Shown in pieces: positions 35,155 to 42,808 of a stretch of DNA of 64,000 nucleotides; positions within the stretch are counted from its first letter, which is position 1; every line of letters starts with the position of its first letter. Source of the stretch: an uncultured Caryophanales bacterium. GTDB lineage: Bacteria > Bacillota_I > Bacilli_A > RFN20 > CAG-288. The position numbers and the translations under genes were made by a program. The notes beneath the pieces were generated by a model. It made no database searches, was not told the DNA's origin, and saw only the letters and a program-made list of their open reading frames with translations. The stretch is taken from contig CASEGJ010000004.1 in assembly GCA_949287425.1 (NCBI GenBank), positions 248,001 to 312,000 of the forward strand. Direction: 5' to 3'.

Positions 35155-36081
35155 ATGAAATTTATGACTACAAAAGAAGCCGCTGAGAAATGGGAGATTA
35201 GTGAAAGAAGAATTAGACAATTATTAGAAGAGGGACGAATCGAAGGAGCTATAAAGAATGGCAATAGTTGGAATATTCCTGATTATGCTATAAAACCAGT
35301 AGATAAAAGAAGTGTTAAGCCAAATAATAAAGGGTTTATAATTGACTTACCAATAAATTTTTTTGATAAAGTAGATAATCTAAAGAAAGAATTAGACAGT
35401 AAAAGACCATTTCCAAAAGAAACGTTAAGGACTTTAAAAGAATCCGTTAATTTAGAGTGGATTTATAATAGTAACGGAATAGAAGGTAATACATTAACAT
35501 TGAGAGAAACGCAAGTGGTTTTAGAGGGAATTACTATTGGTGGTAAAACGTTAAAAGAACACTTAGAAGTAATTAATCATGAAAAAGCAATTTTTTATTT
35601 AGAGACTATAGTGAAAGAACAAAATCCTATTACTGAATGGAATATAAAGAATATTCATAGATTGATTTTAAAAGATATAGATGATAAAAATGCCGGAAGA
35701 TATAGAATAGAAAATGTAATGATTAAAGGGGCGGTTCATGTTCCACCAGATTATTTAAAAGTACCAGAGTATATGGAAAAATTAATTGTAAATTATCACA
35801 CGTGGAGTTTATACCATCCAATTATAAGAGCAGCATTACTTCATGGAGAATTGGTTAAAATCCATCCTTTTGTTGATGGAAATGGAAGAACATCAAGATT
35901 ACTCATGAATTTAGATTTAATGAATCAAGGGTTTAATCCAGTAATAATTAAAAAAGAAGATAGATTAAAATATTACGAAGCATTAGATAAGGCACATACA
36001 ACAGGTAATTATACAAATTTTATTAAATTAATAACTAAATTGGAAATCGAAATGTTAAAGAAATATTTAGAGCTATTATAA
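35155..36081 (+). CDS. Fic-domain protein with N-terminal HTH
   Basis: 308 residues. Residues 1-50 form a MerR/excisionase-like HTH (MTTKEAAEKWEISERRIRQLL). The Fic core has HPFVDGNGRTSR near residue 236, the complete AMP-transferase motif. An inhibitory-helix motif SNGIEGN lies at about 104-110, ahead of the core, typical of self-inhibited class II Fic proteins. Such enzymes AMPylate target proteins; HTH versions may regulate their own gene. Codon choice (ACA/ACG, GCA, ATA) differs from neighbouring genes, which favour ACT and GCT, so recent transfer is likely. Confidence 0.88.
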   Translation: MKFMTTKEAAEKWEISERRIRQLLEEGRIEGAIKNGNSWNIPDYAIKPVDKRSVKPNNKGFIIDLPINFFDKVDNLKKELDSKRPFPKETLRTLKESVNLEWIYNSNGIEGNTLTLRETQVVLEGITIGGKTLKEHLEVINHEKAIFYLETIVKEQNPITEWNIKNIHRLILKDIDDKNAGRYRIENVMIKGAVHVPPDYLKVPEYMEKLIVNYHTWSLYHPIIRAALLHGELVKIHPFVDGNGRTSRLLMNLDLMNQGFNPVIIKKEDRLKYYEALDKAHTTGNYTNFIKLITKLEIEMLKKYLELL

Positions 36082-36129
36082 GAGTAGTTTTATAAAATAA
36101 GAATGCTTATTACTAGATATGCATTTATA

Positions 36130-36151
36130 TGTAGATTAAATAGTTAAATGC
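36130..36151 (+). repeat. IS21-like terminal repeat relic, copy 3 (partial)
   Basis: Twenty-one bp identical to 7320-7340 with an intact TG tip; similarity ends after ATGC. It lies about 50 bp past the Fic gene. Confidence 0.4.
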
Positions 36152-36204
36152 TTTAAAAAATTTAAGTTAAGGAATTTTAAAATAAGAAGCTTATCAAGTT
36201 ATGT

Positions 36205-36583
36205 ATTTTGATAAAGATATAGAAAAAATGATAGATAAGCTAGATCTAGGTTTACTTAAACATAAGTATCTTTCTTCAAAAACAATAAGATCAATAATAA
36301 GTAAAAGTAAAAATAGATAGGATGTACCTAATTTTATTCAAAATAAAATAGCTGAAAAACCAGATTATAATGAGCTACAGCTATTTTTTTAACTTATTAA
36401 AGTATTAAAGACAGATAATAATGTTACTATAACTTTAATGATATTTCTATTAAATTAAATAAAAGTGTTGCGACAATTAAAAGAACGATTAGCCAACTTC
36501 AAAAATTAGGTGTTATTAGAAGAATTGGCAGTGATGGAAATGGGGGTTGGCAAATTGTAAAAAACATTGATGAAAAGAAGTGA
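36205..36583 (+). pseudogene. Remnant of an AlbA/Schlafen-type DNA-binding ATPase gene
   Basis: The 3' part (about 36433-36583) encodes a winged helix, NDISIKLNKSVATIKRTISQ then LGVIRRIGSDGNGGWQIV, the C-terminal domain usual in AlbA_2/divergent-AAA regulators. The preceding KVLKTDNNVTIT matches the expected helix but in another frame, and in-frame stops (near 36320 and 36390) interrupt the upstream part (MYFDKDIEKMIDKLDLG...). At least two lesions are present, so the gene is dead. Confidence 0.6.
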
Positions 36584-36656
36584 TGTTTTAGTTAAGTATG
36601 TTGATACAATGGATGATACCAATTGAGTTAGAAATGTAGTAATTAAAAATCATCTA

Positions 36657-36861
36657 TTTATATAGTCTAAATATTTGAAATATTTTATTTATAAACTGTA
36701 AATGTTGGTACTGTAAATGATACTGTAAATGAGCTTGTAAACGCATCTGTGTCGTAATTGAAAGATCTCGTTTATATAGCCTAAATAACATGAAATATTT
36801 TATTTATAAACTGTAAGTGTTGATACTGTAAATGATACTGTAAACGCATACGTGTCGTAAT
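36657..36861. repeat. Two imperfect direct repeats of about 91-102 bp
   Basis: 36657-36758 and 36771-36861 share TTTATATAG, CTAAAT, GAAATATTTTATTTATAAAC, then serial ACTGTAAATG units, ACGCAT and GTGTCGTAAT. The first copy has one extra GTAAATGAGC unit. They are separated by 12 bp. Confidence 0.8.
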
Positions 36862-37034
36862 CTTAACTTTGATAATTGAATAAGTTAATTTGATAGAAAA
36901 AAATAGGTTAATTTAAACTTTCGATTTTCTATAATGAGATAATTTTTATAAAAGTTAAATTCTTTAAAATATGTGCTACAAGGTGTTTAGATAGCTAAAT
37001 GTTTAATTTTTGTTTTGTGATTTTGTTTTAAAAG

Positions 37035-37059
37035 TTATCTAAGACATAGTCTTAGATAA
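37035..37059. repeat. Perfect 11-bp inverted repeat, 3-nt spacer
   Basis: TTATCTAAGAC-ATA-GTCTTAGATAA. No T-run follows on either strand, so it is not an obvious terminator. It is 150 bp upstream of the CDF gene. Confidence 0.75.
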
Positions 37060-37209
37060 GGTTTATTAATAGAAGGATAGTGTATCGGGTAATTTAGTTG
37101 TAAAAAATAAAATTTATATATTTTAATTTCACATCGCGTTTTATTCACAAATTAATTAAAAAACGCTATATATTGAAAAAAGAGGCAAATTGTGAGATAA
37201 TATATCCGT

Positions 37210-38139
37210 ATGAAGAAACTCACTTATGAACAAAAGGCTCTCTATTATGGAGTCGGTATCAATTTTTATTCGACCTTTGTGGGCTTTATCTTTTTTGCTA
37301 TGACTAAGTCTGCTTCTTTACTATTAGATGGTTTAATTTCAGCTGTTTTATGTTTTTCGACTGTCATTTCAGTTTTTGTTAGTAAATATTTAAATAAAGG
37401 CGATTCTAAAAAGTATCCATTAGGGACATATGCTGTTGAGAATATGTTTTTGTTATTTAGAGCTTTATTGATGTTAGCTACTATTATTTGGACTATTGTT
37501 GATGGAATTAATGTCATTGTTAGTTTTGCTAATGGAAGTTTAGTTTCTGATTTAAATATTTCTATGGAATATTTACTTATCTATATGGCTTTAATGGTTT
37601 CTAGCTGTTTAGCTATTACTTTTACTTATTCTTACTTTAATAAAAAGATGATTAAACAAGAAGGCCAAGGTTCTGAAATTGTTAAACTTGAAATTAAAGC
37701 TTCTATTTATGATGGTTTAGTCACTGTTGTCGCTTGTTCATCTTTATTGATATTTAACTATATTTCTTTCTTTAGTCCTATTAAGGATATTGGAGATGCT
37801 ATAACTTCTATTATCTTATCTGTTATTTATTTATATACTCCTATTAAGGAATTAATTAGACAAATTAAAGTTTTAACTGATAAAAGAAGAGATGTCGATG
37901 TTGAAAAAGGTTTATATAAAGAATTAAACAAGGAATTTAACAATTTTAAATACTACGATATTTATTTCTCTTATTCAGGAGATATAACTTCTATCTATAT
38001 CACTTTAATGCCTAAAAAGGATATGGATTCTGATTTAATCAATGCTAATTTTTCAGATATTTCTAATTATTTATATGACAAATATCCTTCTAGTAAGGTT
38101 TTCTTATTGTTATCTGATAAGATGTTGCATATGTTATAG
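37210..38139 (+). CDS. Cation diffusion facilitator (CDF) family transporter
   Basis: 309 residues with six membrane segments (about 10-30, 38-58, 78-100, 118-140, 158-178, 185-203) and a C-terminal cytoplasmic domain. SASLLLDGLISAVLCFSTVIS carries the Asp of the CDF metal site in helix 2, and KYPLGTYAVEN matches the loop after it. Substrate is a divalent metal, probably Zn, Mn or Fe. GATAAT at 37196-37201 and no ribosome-binding site suggest a leaderless transcript. Confidence 0.87.
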   Translation: MKKLTYEQKALYYGVGINFYSTFVGFIFFAMTKSASLLLDGLISAVLCFSTVISVFVSKYLNKGDSKKYPLGTYAVENMFLLFRALLMLATIIWTIVDGINVIVSFANGSLVSDLNISMEYLLIYMALMVSSCLAITFTYSYFNKKMIKQEGQGSEIVKLEIKASIYDGLVTVVACSSLLIFNYISFFSPIKDIGDAITSIILSVIYLYTPIKELIRQIKVLTDKRRDVDVEKGLYKELNKEFNNFKYYDIYFSYSGDITSIYITLMPKKDMDSDLINANFSDISNYLYDKYPSSKVFLLLSDKMLHML

Positions 38140-38173
38140 CTAACTTAGAGTATAATAATATTGTTATTTACTT

Positions 38174-38770
38174 ATGGCAAAATTATTATATCTTGGGCAT
38201 AGCTCATTAAGAATTCAATTAGACGAAGGCAAAGTTATTTATATCGATCCTTATGCGGGAAATGGATATGATTTGGTTCCTAATTTTGTATTAGTTTCTC
38301 ATGAACATTACGATCACAATAATTTATCTTTATTAAAGATTGCGAAAGATACTGTTATTATTAGAGCGAAAAATTGCATATTGCCTAATTTTCAATATAA
38401 GACTTTTGAAAATTCTTATTTGAAAGTTATTGCTACTCCAGCTAGCAATCAAAATCATTCTATTAAAGAATGCGTAGGTTTTATTTTAGAATTTGATGGA
38501 ATTAAGCTTTATTATGCTGGAGATACTTCTTATTTACCTTTTATGAAAGATAGCTTACCTAAATTAAATTTAGATTACGCATTTTTACCTTGTGATGGCG
38601 TTTATAATATGGATGTTAAACAAGCAAGCGAATGTGGAAAACTTATTCAAGCTAAACATATCGTTCCAATTCACACGCAAGTTGGAAGCTTATTTTCTAA
38701 AAAAGTCGCTGAGGAATTTGACTGTCCTAATAAGCTAATAATCTATCCTAATCAAGAGATTATTCTATAG
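38174..38770 (+). CDS. MBL-fold metallohydrolase (UlaG-like)
   Basis: 198 residues. Metallo-beta-lactamase motifs: GHSSLRI, SHEHYDHNN, GDTSYLP and HIVPIHT. Relatives include L-ascorbate-6-phosphate lactonase UlaG and many uncharacterised hydrolases, so substrate is open. TATAAT at 38151-38156 and absence of a ribosome-binding site suggest a very short or leaderless mRNA. It stands 34 bp after the CDF gene. Confidence 0.87.
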   Translation: MAKLLYLGHSSLRIQLDEGKVIYIDPYAGNGYDLVPNFVLVSHEHYDHNNLSLLKIAKDTVIIRAKNCILPNFQYKTFENSYLKVIATPASNQNHSIKECVGFILEFDGIKLYYAGDTSYLPFMKDSLPKLNLDYAFLPCDGVYNMDVKQASECGKLIQAKHIVPIHTQVGSLFSKKVAEEFDCPNKLIIYPNQEIIL

Positions 38771-38876
38771 TTAAATTAAATTTAATACTCTTTTATTTAA
38801 AGATTTAATTTTAATATCTCACCTTTTGAAATTATTAAGTATAATTAATATTGAAAGAAAGGATTTGGTTTTTATT

Positions 38877-39719
38877 ATGCAATTTAAACTCATGTATCCT
38901 AACTTCTTATCTAAAGCTTTTACTACTTCTTATGATGATGGTGTCATTCAAGATGTTAGATTAATTAGCATTTTTAGAAAGTATGGTATTAAGGGTACTT
39001 TTAATTTGAATTTTGGATTGCAGGGTGAAAAGAAATATAGAGATGGTATCTATCAAAAAGATATAGATTGTTCGCGTCTTATTTTAACTGATAATATCGA
39101 TCTTTATTCTGGCTTTGAAGTGGCTTCTCATTCACTTACTCATCCATTTTTAGAAAGATTGGATTATTCAAAACAATATGAAGAAATTTCAAAAGATGTT
39201 CAAGGTCTTTCTAAATTATTTAACGCCGAGATTTTAGGTTCAGCTTATCCATATGGAACTTATAATCAAGATACTATTAAAGCACTTGAACAAAATGGGA
39301 TTTTATATTCGAGAACTACTAGATCTACTTATAGTTTTTCTCGTCCATATAATTTCTACCTTTGGCATCCTACTATCCATCATAGAGATAATAAGCTATT
39401 TGAAACTTTCGATAGATTTTTAGAATCTAAGGAAGAATTAGCTTTATTTTATTTATGGGGACATGCTTATGAATTCGCTTTAGATAACAATTTTGAAATG
39501 ATGGATGAATTCTGCAAGAAAGTCAGTCAACATAAAGACCAGATATATCTAGCTAGCAATATTGAAATTTGTCAATATATAAAAGCAGCTGAATTGTTAT
39601 ATTATAAGAAAAGGGAAGAAGGATATTTTATCAATCCATCTTCTAAAGATATTTATTTTATTACTGAAAAGGGTGATAAGTTAGTTATTCATCCAAATGA
39701 AAGGATCAAATATGAATAA
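38877..39719 (+). CDS. Cytoplasmic polysaccharide deacetylase (NodB family, CE4-like)
   Basis: 280 residues with no signal peptide. TTSYDDGVIQD carries the metal-binding Asp-Asp pair, ASHSLTHPFL the His-x3-His, and LWGHAYEF the late His motif. Start chosen at 38877 (MQFKLMYPNF); GAAAGGAT lies about 13 nt upstream. It overlaps the KDG kinase by 8 bp and is followed by a CE12 esterase, suggesting that it removes acetyl groups from imported saccharides. The actual substrate is inferred. Confidence 0.85.
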   Translation: MQFKLMYPNFLSKAFTTSYDDGVIQDVRLISIFRKYGIKGTFNLNFGLQGEKKYRDGIYQKDIDCSRLILTDNIDLYSGFEVASHSLTHPFLERLDYSKQYEEISKDVQGLSKLFNAEILGSAYPYGTYNQDTIKALEQNGILYSRTTRSTYSFSRPYNFYLWHPTIHHRDNKLFETFDRFLESKEELALFYLWGHAYEFALDNNFEMMDEFCKKVSQHKDQIYLASNIEICQYIKAAELLYYKKREEGYFINPSSKDIYFITEKGDKLVIHPNERIKYE

Positions 39720-40725
39720 AAAATTTAACGACAAGATTGTCTCATTAGGCGAAATCATGCTTAGACTTACTCCGCCTGATTATACTAGAATTGAACAAGC
39801 TAATTCCTTTTTAGCTAACTATGGTGGAGGAGAAGCTAACGTTATAGTTTCTTTATCTCATTTAGGTCACGATTGTCATTTTATTACTAGATTACCGCCT
39901 AATCAACTTGGTGATGGGGCAGTTGAACATCTTTTAAAACACGGAGTCCATACTGATTATATAGTTAGAGATTCTTCTACTATGGGTATTTACTTCCTCG
40001 AATCTGGTTTTGGAGGAAGACCAGGTAGAGTAATTTATAATAGAAGACACTCTGCTTTTACTAGAATTATGGCTGAAGATTACGATTTAGATGCTATATT
40101 TAAAGACGCTAGTTGGTTCCATATTTCAGGTATTACTTTAGCTTTAAGCGAAAAAGCTAAAAATATGGCTATAGAATGTTTAAAATACGCTAAAAAATAC
40201 GGTGTTAAAGTCTCTTTTGACTTTAACTATCGTTCAAAACTATGGACAGTTGAAGAAGCTCAACAAGTTTATCCATTAGTTATGCCTTATGTAAATGTCG
40301 TCTTCGCTTCACCTTTCGATTTTAGAGTCATTTTACAAACTGGCCAAGATATTAAAGATGATAGTGAACTTATGCACTATGTCGTTAAAAAATACAATCT
40401 CGATTGGGTCTTTGGTAAAACTAGAAAGATTTTCTCTTCTACTGAAAACGCCATGAGAGCTTATGTTTATTGTAACAATGGCGGATATTATTCTACCGAT
40501 GAATTTTCTTTCCAAATCTTTGATAGAATTGGAGCTGGTGACGCTTTTGCTAGTGGAGTTATTCACGGTTTAATAACTCGTCCTAACGATTCTAAATTTG
40601 CTGCTAATTTTGGTATTATTAATTCCATTTTAAAACAGACTATCTTCGGAGATGTTGCCACATTTAGCGAAGATGAAATCTTAGATTATATGGAAACTCA
40701 AGGAAAGGTCGAAGTTAAAAGATAG
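39712..40725 (+). CDS. kdgK: PfkB-family sugar kinase, 2-keto-3-deoxygluconate kinase paralogue 1
   Basis: 337 residues from ATG 39712 (AAAGGAT 7 nt before). PfkB signatures NYGGGEANVIVSLSHLG near the start and DRIGAGDAFASG with the catalytic Asp near the end. It is clearly similar to the kinase at 62624 (SLGEIMLRLTPP, NYGGGEAN, SGIT, LW-EEAQ), but differs in the 200-270 region. It lies in an operon with a deacetylase and a CE12 esterase rather than with the aldolase. Specificity for KDG is inferred from the paralogue and context. Confidence 0.82.
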   Translation: MNKKFNDKIVSLGEIMLRLTPPDYTRIEQANSFLANYGGGEANVIVSLSHLGHDCHFITRLPPNQLGDGAVEHLLKHGVHTDYIVRDSSTMGIYFLESGFGGRPGRVIYNRRHSAFTRIMAEDYDLDAIFKDASWFHISGITLALSEKAKNMAIECLKYAKKYGVKVSFDFNYRSKLWTVEEAQQVYPLVMPYVNVVFASPFDFRVILQTGQDIKDDSELMHYVVKKYNLDWVFGKTRKIFSSTENAMRAYVYCNNGGYYSTDEFSFQIFDRIGAGDAFASGVIHGLITRPNDSKFAANFGIINSILKQTIFGDVATFSEDEILDYMETQGKVEVKR

Positions 40726-40726
40726 T

Positions 40727-41410
40727 ATGAAAATTATCGCTATGGGTGATTCGTTAATGCAATTTAACGATTATTCTACTTTTCCTCAAACTGGTTGGGT
40801 TCAAGTTTTAGATAGATTTATGAACGATCCTAAAAAAGTTAGAGTTTGTGATTATGCTTTAAATGGGCGTTCTACTAAATCGTTTATCGATGAAGGTCAA
40901 TATCAAAAAGCCTTAGATGATGTTGAAAAAGGCGATGTCGTTTTGGTTTCTTTTGGTCATAACGATGAAAAACATCAAGATCCATCTAGATATTGTCCAG
41001 CTTTTACTACTTATCAAGAAAATCTAACTAGATTTTATAATGAAATTACTGCTAAAGGTGGAATTGTTATCTTCTTATCTTCTATTGAAAGATTAAAATA
41101 CGAAGATGGTAAGTTAACTTATTCCCATTTAGATTATCCTAAAGCTATGGAAGAAGTTAGTAAAAAATTAGGAGCTTACTATATTGATTTAAATAAGTTA
41201 ACTCACGATTTCTATTCTAAATATAGCTTTGAAGATAATAAAAAATACGTCATGACTTTTCCTTCAAACACTTATGAAAATTATCCTGAAGGGAAAGAAG
41301 ATACTACTCATTTAACTATGTTAGGGGCGATGAATGTCTGTAAGTTAGTCGTTCCTTATTTATCTAAAATCAAAGAACTTTCGTTAGTTTTCAAACAATT
41401 AGTTAGCTAA
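40727..41410 (+). CDS. SGNH/GDSL esterase, rhamnogalacturonan acetylesterase-like (CE12)
   Basis: 227 residues, no signal peptide, so cytoplasmic. Block I GDSLM with the catalytic Ser, block II NGRST, block III GHNDEKH, and block V DTTHLT with the Asp-x-x-His pair. The pattern NGRSTKSF and GHND-x-K is typical of rhamnogalacturonan acetylesterases such as YesT/RhgT. It begins 1 bp after the kinase stop. The stop codon lies inside the palindromic operator of the next transcription unit. Confidence 0.87.
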   Translation: MKIIAMGDSLMQFNDYSTFPQTGWVQVLDRFMNDPKKVRVCDYALNGRSTKSFIDEGQYQKALDDVEKGDVVLVSFGHNDEKHQDPSRYCPAFTTYQENLTRFYNEITAKGGIVIFLSSIERLKYEDGKLTYSHLDYPKAMEEVSKKLGAYYIDLNKLTHDFYSKYSFEDNKKYVMTFPSNTYENYPEGKEDTTHLTMLGAMNVCKLVVPYLSKIKELSLVFKQLVS

Positions 41411-41414
41411 CTAA
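41399..41414. promoter_or_regulatory. Palindromic operator (site 2 of 3), upstream of msmX
   Basis: TTAGTTAGCTAACTAA, covering the 3' end of the CE12 gene and 87 bp before the ATPase ATG. The following AACTTTTGTGCT resembles the AACTATTGTGTT that follows site 3, so a promoter with the same layout is likely. Confidence 0.65.
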
Positions 41415-41501
41415 CTTTTGTGCTTTAAGCATAACAAAGATTAAATAAGTTGTTCTATTATTATATAGACAAAATTAAATTTCGCGTGTAGGGGGATATA
41501 T

Positions 41502-42614
41502 ATGGCACTTGAATTAAAAAATGTCACAAAAATCTATGACAACGGATTCCAAGCTGTTACTGATTTCAATCTTAAAATCAAAGATAAGGAATTCATTGTT
41601 TTGGTTGGACCTTCTGGTTGTGGTAAATCTACAACTTTAAGAATGATCGCTGGTCTAGAAGAAATTACTAAAGGTATATTTGATGTCGATGGTAAAGTTG
41701 TTAACAATTTACCACCTAACGATCGTGGTATCGCTATGGTCTTCCAGTCTTACGCTTTATATCCACATTTGACTGTTTATGAAAATATGGCCTTTGGTTT
41801 GGAACTTGCTGGTTTCGATGAAGATGTCATTGAAGCTAGAGTTAATGAAGCAGCTAGAATCTTAGGCTTAACAACTTATTTACATAGAAAACCTAGAGAC
41901 TTATCTGGTGGTCAAAGACAAAGAGTCGCTTTAGGTAGAGCTATTATTAGAAACGCTAAAATCTTCTTAATGGATGAACCTCTATCTAATTTGGATGCCA
42001 AATTGAGAGTTTCTATGCGTTCTGAATTAATTAAGATTCATAGACAAGTTGGCGCTACTACTATCTATGTTACTCACGATCAAATCGAAGCTATGACTAT
42101 GGCTGATAGAATTGTCGTTATGAACTTAGGTAGAATTCAACAAGTCGGTACTCCAAAAGAATTATATTTCGACCCACAAAACTTGTTCGTCGCTGGCTTT
42201 ATTGGGGATCCTCCGATGAACTTTGTCTATGGTCATCTTGATGGAACTAACTTTGTCTCTAACGATGGTTCAATGAAATTTGATATTTCTAACCAAGGTG
42301 AAGATTACTTAGAACAATTGAAAGATAAACGTCTAGTCTTCGCATATAGACCTGAACATGTCTTCTATGAACTTGGTGGAAATAATCCTAAAGATTGTTA
42401 TGAACTTGAAGGCCATGTTGAAGTTAGTGAAATGTTAGGTGATATTCAAAACGTCTATGTTGTTAGTGGAGAAACTAGAGGCGTATTAAAAGCTCAACCT
42501 TCTAAGAAATTCACTATTGATGAAGATGTCAAATACTTTGTCACTGCTGAAAATGTCAGATTCTTCGATGCCGATACTGAAAATGTTATCGCCAATCCAA
42601 AATTTAGAAAATAA
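41502..42614 (+). CDS. Sugar ABC importer ATPase (MsmX/UgpC type), copy 1
   Basis: 370 residues. Walker [11 protein letters not shown]-loop, signature [14 protein letters not shown], Walker [16 protein letters not shown]-loop TVTHDQ-like [10 protein letters not shown], then a TOBE domain. This class energises several sugar importers with LplB/LplC-type permeases. No permease is adjacent, so it may serve the importer at 51609-55937 or others. AGGGGGAT precedes the ATG. Confidence 0.93.
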   Translation: MALELKNVTKIYDNGFQAVTDFNLKIKDKEFIVLVGPSGCGKSTTLRMIAGLEEITKGIFDVDGKVVNNLPPNDRGIAMVFQSYALYPHLTVYENMAFGLELAGFDEDVIEARVNEAARILGLTTYLHRKPRDLSGGQRQRVALGRAIIRNAKIFLMDEPLSNLDAKLRVSMRSELIKIHRQVGATTIYVTHDQIEAMTMADRIVVMNLGRIQQVGTPKELYFDPQNLFVAGFIGDPPMNFVYGHLDGTNFVSNDGSMKFDISNQGEDYLEQLKDKRLVFAYRPEHVFYELGGNNPKDCYELEGHVEVSEMLGDIQNVYVVSGETRGVLKAQPSKKFTIDEDVKYFVTAENVRFFDADTENVIANPKFRK

Positions 42615-42634
42615 ATAAAATATAAAAAATAGAA

Positions 42635-42744
42635 AGTAAGATGAATTAAACTATGAGACCTGATTCGATTAATTTACTTATCTCCGAATTAGAATTAAAT
42701 AGTCTTTATATTGTTAACATAGTTGATTTATCTTACTTTTTTTA
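42635..42744 (+). terminator. Long branched terminator after msmX
   Basis: Arms 42635-42655 and 42718-42737 pair over about 19 bp with one bulge, and TTTTTTT follows directly. The 62-nt interior contains further possible pairings (AGAC/GTCT, ATTCG/CGAAT). This is much larger than an ordinary terminator. Confidence 0.7.
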
Positions 42745-42762
42745 TAGTTAATTTAGTTACAT

Positions 42763-42792
42763 AGTTAAGCTTTTTATTGCTTAACTTTTTTA
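42763..42792 (+). terminator. Second terminator, just before GH105
   Basis: AGTTAAGC/GCTTAACT (42763-42770 and 42779-42786) followed by TTTTTTATT, only 10 nt before the GH105 ribosome-binding site. It may act as an attenuator. Confidence 0.7.
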
Positions 42793-42808
42793 TTAGAAAG
42801 GAAAGATT

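Larger units (their letters stand above)
36082..37209. other. About 1.1 kb without an intact gene
   Basis: Contains the partial IS21-like terminus, the AlbA-type remnant, a pair of imperfect direct repeats (36657-36861), a long perfect inverted repeat (37035-37059), and the promoter of the CDF gene. It reads as a graveyard of mobile DNA between the Fic gene and the cation transporter. Confidence 0.6.

Noticed and set aside
36657..36861. CRISPR array
   Set aside because: Only two long imperfect copies with no regular short repeats or unique spacers, and no cas genes in the window.
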